DNA from: a bacterium | GTDB taxonomy: Bacteria; Krumholzibacteriota; Krumholzibacteriia; LZORAL124-64-63 | Length of the DNA stretch: 9,155 nt | Assembly (NCBI GenBank): GCA_030591105.1 | Contig: JAUVBS010000055.1 | Span: 1-9,155, forward strand | Reading direction: 5' to 3' | Shown: piece by piece, positions 1-4,632 of the stretch | Position numbering within the stretch: position 1 is the stretch's first letter | How the letters are laid out: each line of letters begins with the position of its first letter | The notes under the pieces: model-generated | What the model was told of the DNA's origin: nothing | Databases searched by the model: none | Seen by the model: the letters and a program-made list of their open reading frames with translations, nothing else | Translations under genes and position numbers: made by a program

Positions 1-130
1 TCTGTATCTTGAATGGGTGGATTGAGGTCGCGGGGGTTTGGCGGCGGCGTACGGAACGCACACACCGACGATCGCAACGCTATCTGCTGGACCTGAGCGC
101 CCGATGACGGGGCCGGCGCTAGGGGAAACC

Positions 131-604
131 ATGCTCGACGTATCGAAACTCAACGACCATTCGCGCGATTTTGCCCACCGTCTGTTTCGACTGTTCCCGG
201 AGTGGATCCGCTACGCCCGCTTCGACCCTTACGAGGATTTCGAGCCGGAAGCGATGCTGGTCGAGGTACCACGGCCGGTGGGAGACCCGCAACACGGCCT
301 GTTTATCACCACGAGTGAGTGGGAAGTGTCGGTTGGCTTCGGTGAGAATTTCCACACCCGCTTCGGCTCCGACGGAGACCCCGGAGAGGCGCACTTCTTC
401 GACAGGGCGCTGGCTTTCATCGAGGGTTTCGTCGCCGAACGTCTCGTCGTCGCCACCGCCCAGCAGGATAACGAGTGGCTCGGTGCGTGGACCGTCGACC
501 GGACCCGCGAAGACATCGATGAGTTGACCGTAGAACCGGGCGTGACGCTGACGATCCGCTCCTGGCGGGGAACCTTCGATCGCAAGGTCGTAACAGCCGA
601 ATAG
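131..604 (+). CDS. Hypothetical small acidic protein
   Basis: This encodes 157 residues if it starts at the ATG at 131, which has a purine-rich AGGGG seven bases upstream (121-125). The frame stays open upstream to ATG 104 and TTG 38, but those starts have no comparable ribosome site and would add a low-complexity lead. I see no signal peptide or membrane segment, so the product is probably cytosolic and it is clearly acidic. It is rich in aromatic residues, with a central stretch near residues 63-77 reading WEVSVGFGENFHTRF, then a helix-like segment (FFDRALAFIEGFVAERL) and a C-terminal beta-like stretch. The W-x-V-x-F-G...F-H-T-x-F pattern loosely recalls small immunity-type proteins of polymorphic toxin systems, but no toxin gene is adjacent and I do not recognise the family. 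The coding call is supported by codon periodicity, the ribosome site and the co-directional gene 112 bases downstream. Confidence 0.75.
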   Translation: MLDVSKLNDHSRDFAHRLFRLFPEWIRYARFDPYEDFEPEAMLVEVPRPVGDPQHGLFITTSEWEVSVGFGENFHTRFGSDGDPGEAHFFDRALAFIEGFVAERLVVATAQQDNEWLGAWTVDRTREDIDELTVEPGVTLTIRSWRGTFDRKVVTAE

Positions 605-656
605 CCAGGTGTTGCTGGTAATTCCCTTAATCTCCAGTATGGTTCCGGTGGAAGCC

Positions 657-690
657 AACCCGTGATCGGGACGGGTTACGTACGTATAGT
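657..690 (+). promoter_or_regulatory. Inverted repeat and -10-like box upstream of lipid kinase
   Basis: The gap before the lipid kinase gene holds a perfect 7-base inverted repeat, AACCCGT (657-663) and ACGGGTT (671-677), around a 7-base loop. It abuts a 10-base palindrome TACGTACGTA (677-686), whose right end overlaps TATAGT (685-690), one mismatch from a sigma-70 -10 box. No convincing -35 box sits 16-18 bases upstream. The arrangement would suit an operator overlapping a promoter, with transcription starting near 697, or a leader hairpin. This is inference from symmetry alone. Confidence 0.3.
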
Positions 691-715
691 CTGAGCCGGA
701 ATCACGAGGATCGCC

Positions 716-1627
716 TTGACCCGTTATCAGCGACCGCTGTTGATCGTCAATCCCGTCTCCGGACGCGGCCGTTCCTTGCGCGTTGTTCAGCGCGTGCGCC
801 GCGAACTGGAGAGTCGTGGGGCGACCTGTGCCGTGCGGGTCACCGAGGGACCTGGCGACGCCAGCCGGTGGTCCCAGCGGGCGGCTGCAGACAGCTTCGA
901 CCTGATCGTAGCCGTCGGCGGCGACGGTACACTCCAGGAAGTGATCGCGGGGCAAGCTCGCTGCGAGCGCAAGATGCCCGTCGCGGTCATTCCCCTGGGT
1001 ACCGCCAATGTGGTGGCCATCGCACTCAGCTTGCCGTGGTTAGTCCGGCCAGCGGTGGAGAACATCGTCAATGGGAGGGTCCTACCGTTCGATGTGGGTT
1101 ATCTTCCCGATCACGACCGGTACTTCATTCTGATGGCCGCCATCGGCTATCCGGCGCGCATAATCAAGGACTCCCCGCGCCGGCTGAAGAAGATCTTCGG
1201 TGTCTTCATTTACATCTGGGCCGGCCTGCGTGCCGCCCTGCGTCCGAGCCACGCCCGCGTCGCGGTCGAGGCTGACGGCCAGACCTACCATTTCGTAGCC
1301 AACACCGTGCTGGTCTCGAACATCGGTAAGATCGGCGACATAAACTTGAAGGTCTCGCCCGATACGAGCCCCCACGACGGCAAGTTCGATATCACCATCA
1401 TCTCCGGCCGTACGTTCTGGGACGTTCTGAAGATCATCTTCCGTATGCTGACTTGGCGCTGGCCGTTGACCCGCCGGTTGCGCTACCTCCAGGCGAGCCG
1501 CTTGGTGATCCGGTCCTTGCCACCGGTGCCGGTCCAGGCCGACGGTGAGATGCTGGGTAATACTCCGTTGCGGGCTGAGATCAGGCCGGACGCTGTCGAA
1601 CTGATCGTCGGTCCGCGTTACGGCTGA
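716..1627 (+). CDS. Diacylglycerol/sphingosine kinase-family lipid kinase (YegS/BmrU type)
   Basis: This 303-residue protein belongs to the DAGK_cat family (YegS, BmrU, DgkB), soluble or membrane-associated enzymes that phosphorylate lipid alcohols using ATP. The N-terminal domain shows NPVSGRGRS at residues 12-20, the nucleotide-binding GGDGT at 68-72 and PLGTAN at 93-98; the last replaces the more common GTGND. The C-terminal domain ends with the family-typical DGE (276-278) followed by ...IRPDAVELIVG. The length matches the family norm of about 300. The start is TTG at 716, preceded by GAGGA (706-710) at a proper distance; no ATG lies before the NPxSG motif. A short basic stretch with FGVFIYIWAGLRAAL (about 161-175) may touch the membrane. 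The true lipid substrate cannot be read from sequence. The gene is not tightly coupled to its neighbours, so its pathway context is unclear. Confidence 0.93.
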   Translation: MTRYQRPLLIVNPVSGRGRSLRVVQRVRRELESRGATCAVRVTEGPGDASRWSQRAAADSFDLIVAVGGDGTLQEVIAGQARCERKMPVAVIPLGTANVVAIALSLPWLVRPAVENIVNGRVLPFDVGYLPDHDRYFILMAAIGYPARIIKDSPRRLKKIFGVFIYIWAGLRAALRPSHARVAVEADGQTYHFVANTVLVSNIGKIGDINLKVSPDTSPHDGKFDITIISGRTFWDVLKIIFRMLTWRWPLTRRLRYLQASRLVIRSLPPVPVQADGEMLGNTPLRAEIRPDAVELIVGPRYG

Positions 1628-1640
1628 TGACACGGAACGT

Positions 1641-1680
1641 CTACACCGCCCCTGCGGCAAAGGAGTGATCGGGCGTGTAG
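1641..1680 (+). other. Stem-loop just downstream of the lipid kinase gene
   Basis: CTACACCGCCC (1641-1651) pairs with GGGCGTGTAG (1671-1680), giving ten base pairs with one bulged C and a 19-base loop. It begins 13 bases after the kinase stop codon. No T-run follows, so it is not a standard intrinsic terminator; it could stabilise the 3' end of the kinase mRNA or mark a rho-dependent end. Confidence 0.35.
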
Positions 1681-1776
1681 TGGGGATGAGTTTGCAGCTG
1701 CCAACCAGCAACTTAATATATTGCAATCTGATGACTGCATGGCGGGTCGGCACGGTCGCCAACACCCCGTTGACAC

Positions 1777-1805
1777 TTGCTGGGCGCGGCAAATTTTGGT
1801 ACGCT
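1777..1805 (+). promoter_or_regulatory. Candidate extended -10 promoter for a short transcript
   Basis: A -35-like TTGCTG (1777-1782) lies 17 bases from TACGCT (1800-1805). The -10 hexamer is preceded by TGG, an extended -10 TGn element (1797-1799). A perfect TTGACA at 1770-1775 lies just upstream, but its spacing to this -10 is 24 bases, so it would need another -10 (ATTTTG at 1793-1798 is a poor match). The region is locally AT-rich compared with the flanking genes. Transcription would begin near 1811, at the 5' arm of the predicted RNA stem. Confidence 0.45.
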
Positions 1806-1810
1806 ATCAG

Positions 1811-1921
1811 AGCTGACCGGACAACGATGTGTGCAACACCATAATTGAGTGTAGTTGTTGAAAAACCGCGCCATACGATTGTAACGGTCCAGCACTGGGG
1901 AGCTCCGGCTCCCCTTTTTTT
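1811..1921 (+). ncRNA. Candidate structured small RNA of about 110 nt
   Basis: This stretch lies between an extended -10 promoter candidate and an intrinsic terminator, with no supportable reading frame inside. Its 5' end GCTGACCG (1812-1819) pairs with CGGTCCAGC (1885-1893), immediately before the terminator, as eight base pairs with one bulged C. Inside, ACAAC (1821-1825) can pair with GTTGT (1854-1858), enclosing a small hairpin GTGT-GCA-ACAC (1829-1839). An unpaired A-rich stretch (1861-1865) follows. Closed ends, a branched interior and a strong terminator fit an independent small RNA. It does not resemble 6S, SRP, tmRNA, RNase P or Spot 42 as I know them. The alternative is that it is only the 3' untranslated end of the kinase transcript. 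The rest of the 330-base gap holds only the hairpin at 1641-1680 and no gene I can support. Confidence 0.4.
1897..1921 (+). terminator. Rho-independent terminator with cUCCGg tetraloop
   Basis: A perfect seven-base stem, GGGGAGC (1897-1903) and GCTCCCC (1908-1914), encloses TCCG. In RNA this gives a C-UCCG-G loop, a member of the very stable UNCG tetraloop class. Seven T residues (1915-1921) follow directly. The T-run is only on the + strand side, so it ends rightward transcripts (the candidate small RNA and/or the lipid kinase mRNA) before they meet the convergent regulator gene. Confidence 0.9.
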
Positions 1922-1957
1922 ATGCCGTTCAGTTGCCTCGAGATTGTAACTTCCAGA

Positions 1958-3091
1958 TCAGCGATCGCTGTCTTGACCCTCGCTCGTCGGGATATCGGTT
2001 TCTTCATCGGTCTCTTCCGGTGGCCGCCGGAAGACAAACTGCAATCCAGTTGAACGCTCTCGGTTGGCGTTGTGGTCAGCGTCAGCGACGACCTCGCCAG
2101 CGGTGGGCGTTGCGGCACGGCTGGTCGTAGGCCGAGGACCGAAGCTGTCGACGCGGGCCGGCTCGTACGGCGCGTCGGGCCGCGGTCTGACGGCGGGCGG
2201 GGCTGCTGCGGTGAGCGGTGGTGTGTAGCGTGGGACACCGAGTTGCCGCCAGCGTAGCGGCCAGTCCACCAGCTGGGTGATCAGACCGCTGAGTTCACGC
2301 GTGCGGGCGCTGACTACGGCCGGATCGATGCCCGATTCCTTCAGGACGGTGACGGCACAGTTCACGATGGCGTCGCCGATGGCGCGGTGGGCTGCATAGC
2401 TGAGGTAAGGGTCATCGCTCCAGTTGGCTTGCAACACTTCCTGTTTCCGGTGCGGATGCAGGAAGGCGTCAACCCGGGCGCTGCCGTCGACCACGAGGTG
2501 GATCCACGGTCCGGGCGCCGCGGCGAGACGTGCCTCGCCAGCGGGGTCGACGAAGATGCGGGCATCGGCGATGACGCATGGTCGGGTGGTGTGCACCAGC
2601 AGTGCGACGCGTCGTCGGCCCGCCGCTTCCAGTTCCGGCTGCAGCGCCGCGAGACATTCCGGCGATCCTTCGATCAGCACGAGGTCGCGACCTGCGGCGA
2701 CGAGCTGCCGGCAACGATGCCAGACCTGGTCGCGGTCCCGCAGGGTGTACAAGCCGCCGGCGACCACTCGGGGGCCCAATTCCGCGAGCAGGCGTACGGC
2801 TTCGTCGCGCCGGTCGTACACGCGGCGGGCCAGCTCGGTGGTTAGCTGCTCGGGAGGTGTCGGCAAGTACAGACACGGTTTGGTCTGCGCGACCTGGACC
2901 GCGCCGCTTCGGGCCAGGGTCGCCAGCGTCTTGGTCGTGTTGGCTGGGTCACGCCCGAGTGCCTTGGCGACGCCGTAACCACTGACCGGTCCGTCGTGAG
3001 CGAGCTGTAGCAAGCCGGCGTAAATCTCCGCCTCGCAGCGGGTCAGCCCCAGGGCGGCTAACGCAGCGATCGCATCTGTCGAGTCGGTCAT
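1958..3091 (-). CDS. TrmB-type winged-helix transcriptional regulator
   Basis: This 377-residue protein has an N-terminal TrmB-like winged helix at about residues 7-80: ALGLTRCEAEIYAGLL, then GYGVAKALGRDPANTTKTLATLARSGAV, then the wing and the LYLPTPPEQL exit typical of the family. A linker helix (about 81-105, rich in Arg and Glu) leads to a phospholipase-D-like effector domain at about 110-260, with LVLIEGSPECLAALQPEL and WIHLVVDGSARVDAFL, where TrmB-like proteins keep their ligand or dimer site. TrmB proteins are best known as sugar-responsive regulators in archaea; the ligand here is unknown. From about residue 287 onward the chain is Pro/Ala/Arg-rich, ending in an acidic PPEETDEETDIPTSEGQDSD tail, probably disordered and longer than usual. 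ATG 3091 is preceded by AAGGAG (3101-3106 on the complement) at nine bases. It is divergent from the thiamine-binding gene and may control it, itself, or the longer downstream cluster. Confidence 0.87.
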   Translation of the reverse strand: MTDSTDAIAALAALGLTRCEAEIYAGLLQLAHDGPVSGYGVAKALGRDPANTTKTLATLARSGAVQVAQTKPCLYLPTPPEQLTTELARRVYDRRDEAVRLLAELGPRVVAGGLYTLRDRDQVWHRCRQLVAAGRDLVLIEGSPECLAALQPELEAAGRRRVALLVHTTRPCVIADARIFVDPAGEARLAAAPGPWIHLVVDGSARVDAFLHPHRKQEVLQANWSDDPYLSYAAHRAIGDAIVNCAVTVLKESGIDPAVVSARTRELSGLITQLVDWPLRWRQLGVPRYTPPLTAAAPPAVRPRPDAPYEPARVDSFGPRPTTSRAATPTAGEVVADADHNANRERSTGLQFVFRRPPEETDEETDIPTSEGQDSDR

Positions 3092-3281
3092 GGCAGCGAT
3101 CTCCTTGGGTTTCTTGGTCGCCGATCACGCGGTCCCATGGTGCCGCCATTCAGCCGGCTGTCAACCCTGAGGTTGCCGCCCACGGACCGAGAGAGGATTT
3201 CCCTTTCCTTGATCACCTCTTTTTGAGAATGATGTGAGCTGGCACCACGACCTCGACAATTTTCGCAAAGCGGGGGTTCCC
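3092..3281. promoter_or_regulatory. Divergent intergenic region with two dyad symmetries
   Basis: These 190 bases separate the leftward TrmB-type regulator from the rightward thiamine-binding gene and should contain both promoters. A perfect palindrome CAGCCGGCTG (3151-3160) is followed after one base by CAACC-CTGA-GGTTG (3162-3175). Tandem dyads in this position are plausible binding sites for the winged-helix regulator. I could not find a convincing -35/-10 pair in either direction. There is no TPP (thi-box) riboswitch: the conserved CUGAGA and paired UGAUC elements are not present in order. Confidence 0.35.
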
Positions 3282-3590
3282 ATGGTCTTGCTCGAGTTCT
3301 CCATGTATCCCACCGACAAGGGTGAGAGCGTATCCGATTACGTGAAACGGTCGCTCGCGATCATCGACGACAGCGGACTGCCGTACAAGCTCGGTCCGAT
3401 GGGCACCTGTCTCGAAGGGGACATCGACGAGGTGTTGGCCGTCATGAAACAGTGCTTCGCGCGTATGAGCGAGGATAGTAACCGCATCGCGTGTGTGATG
3501 AAGTTCGACTACCGCCGCGCCAAGGGTGGCCGGCTCGAAGCGAAGGTCGAAACTCTCAAGCAGAAGACCGGCCGCGATCTGCGGACCTGA
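3282..3590 (+). CDS. Thiamine-binding protein, MTH1187/UPF0045 family
   Basis: This 102-residue protein belongs to the MTH1187/YkoF-like family, small ferredoxin-like-fold proteins of about 100 residues that bind thiamine and form oligomers. Family features visible are the N-terminal strand MVLLEFSMYPTDKGESVSDYV, the middle segment GLPYKLGPMGTCLEGDIDEVL (residues about 35-55, with the signature PMGT) and the C-terminal MKFDYRRAKGG plus helix LEAKVETLKQKTG. ATG 3282 gives exactly the usual family length and begins on the first strand, with a G-rich stretch (3271-3276) just upstream as a weak ribosome site. The frame extends to GTG 3234, which would add 16 residues not typical of the family. 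No transport or thiamine synthesis genes adjoin, so its role (thiamine storage or sensing) is inferred from the family only. It is the first gene of a four-gene rightward run. Confidence 0.9.
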   Translation: MVLLEFSMYPTDKGESVSDYVKRSLAIIDDSGLPYKLGPMGTCLEGDIDEVLAVMKQCFARMSEDSNRIACVMKFDYRRAKGGRLEAKVETLKQKTGRDLRT

Positions 3591-3646
3591 ACCGGCCGGT
3601 CGCGGTGTGCCGGCCACCGCTCCGCGGGTGTCCAGCACCGCCAATT

Positions 3647-4618
3647 ATGCGTGTTCAGCTCATACCGCCCTCGTGGGCGACCCACTTGCTGAGCGATCTG
3701 ACCGATTGGCAACGGGCTCCGTTGCCGGTCGCGGCGCTCGAACCGTTCGAGCTGCCGGATGATGCCTACTTCGAGTACGCGTCCCTCGACGCCGACAGTC
3801 GCCAGCGGCCCGATCCCGACAACGCCAACCCGCCGGCTAACCCCTGGTGGGACCACGCACGCTGGTTGGCGGGGCCGGCGTACCGCCCGGATCCGTATGC
3901 GGAAATCGGTACGGCGCGCCCCCGCGGTAGGGTGGTGCGGTGCGAGGTGGAATCGGCGATCCTCGGCCAGAAACGGCGTGTGCTGATCTACTCACCCGAG
4001 GATCTGGCAGACCAGCCGTTACCCCACGTCGTGTTCCAGGACGGCAAGGCGTATTACGGTTGGGGCAAGGTTCCGCAGGTTTTCGACCGGCTGCTGGCGG
4101 CCGGCGAAGTAAGTCCGGCCCACCTGGTCTTCGTGCCGCCGGTGGACCGCACGCGCGAGTACGCGTTCAACGACTCGTATCAGAACTTTTTGATCGAGGA
4201 GTTGCTGCCGGAGGTTGCGCGGCGTGCTCCGTGCAACGGTCAGCGTATCGCCTGGGGCGCGAGTCTGGGTGGGTTGTTGTCGGCTTGCCTCGCCTGGCGG
4301 CATCCGCTCGTCTTCCAGTCGGTCGTCACCCAGTCGGGAACCTTTCTGTACGACCCAGAGCAGGATCTAGCCGATCCCTGGCAGGGCGGCGAGTGGTTTC
4401 TAACGCAAGTTGGCGCCACTGTCTGGCGGCCGCTGCGCTGGTATCTGGACTGCGGTTCCCTGGAGTGGCTGATCGCCAGCAACCGACGGCTCGTCGCCGC
4501 CCTGCGTGAGCAGCGTTACGAGGTGCAATTGACCGTTCGCAACGCCGGGCACAACTGGGTCAACTGGCGGAACGGTCTTGCCAGCGCTTTTCGTTTCGCG
4601 CTTGGTCGGCCGGTTTGA
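3647..4618 (+). CDS. Enterochelin-esterase-like alpha/beta hydrolase (Fes/IroE, esterase D fold)
   Basis: This 323-residue protein begins with an E-set/CBM48-like domain (about residues 1-95) carrying a DPDNANPP-type DPxN signature, followed by an esterase-D-type alpha/beta hydrolase (about 105-320). The nucleophile elbow is WGASLGG with Ser206. A conserved YLDCGSLEW segment (Asp268, Glu273) precedes the catalytic His302 in AGHNWVNWRNGLASAF, which closely follows the G-G-H-D-x-x-x-W-R pattern of Fes, IroE and YieL-type esterases. The E-set plus hydrolase layout is that of ferric enterobactin esterases and related carbohydrate esterases. No signal peptide is visible, so a cytoplasmic location is likely. 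No siderophore genes are nearby, so the substrate may be another ester. ATG 3647 is chosen because it starts the E-set domain 56 bases after the previous stop; an upstream extension of the frame runs inside the thiamine-binding gene. The ribosome site is weak. It ends 14 bases before the transporter gene. Confidence 0.87.
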   Translation: MRVQLIPPSWATHLLSDLTDWQRAPLPVAALEPFELPDDAYFEYASLDADSRQRPDPDNANPPANPWWDHARWLAGPAYRPDPYAEIGTARPRGRVVRCEVESAILGQKRRVLIYSPEDLADQPLPHVVFQDGKAYYGWGKVPQVFDRLLAAGEVSPAHLVFVPPVDRTREYAFNDSYQNFLIEELLPEVARRAPCNGQRIAWGASLGGLLSACLAWRHPLVFQSVVTQSGTFLYDPEQDLADPWQGGEWFLTQVGATVWRPLRWYLDCGSLEWLIASNRRLVAALREQRYEVQLTVRNAGHNWVNWRNGLASAFRFALGRPV

Positions 4619-4632
4619 TATATCCTGGTAGC

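Noticed and set aside
119..955. 278-codon open frame on the - strand
   Set aside because: It lies antisense across the unknown gene and the N-terminal half of the lipid kinase, whose motifs are certain; it shows no recognisable domain and is a by-product of GC-rich codon use.
1082..1792. 236-codon open frame on the - strand
   Set aside because: It is antisense to the lipid kinase C-terminal half and its downstream gap, with no domain-like pattern or convincing ribosome site.
1770..1798. Consensus TTGACA as -35 of the small-RNA promoter
   Set aside because: At a 17-base spacing the -10 would be ATTTTG, a poor match; the TTGCTG/TGG-TACGCT pair fits better, so TTGACA may be chance or a secondary element.
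1686..1844. 52-codon ATG frame in the gap after the lipid kinase
   Set aside because: It runs through the promoter candidate and into the RNA structure; the peptide is of unremarkable composition and has only a weak G-rich ribosome site.
1877..1950. Nine-base direct repeat GATTGTAAC (1877-1885 and 1942-1950)
   Set aside because: Only two short copies 56 bases apart, with no target-site or mobile-element context; probably chance.
3092..3281. TPP riboswitch before the thiamine-binding gene
   Set aside because: The conserved thi-box elements are not present in order; only isolated CTGAG- and TGATC-like pieces occur.
3234..3281. Extended GTG start for the thiamine-binding protein
   Set aside because: It adds 16 residues not typical of a family of about 100 residues that normally begins right at the first beta strand.
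3591..3615. GC-rich palindromes (ACCGGCCGGT, GGCCGG/CCGGCC) between thiamine-binding and esterase genes
   Set aside because: They can form a short hairpin, but there is no T-run and such GC dyads are frequent by chance in this composition.
3491..3646. Upstream extension of the esterase frame
   Set aside because: It would overlap the end of the thiamine-binding gene by 100 bases and encode a low-complexity Arg/Pro-rich lead unlike the E-set domain.
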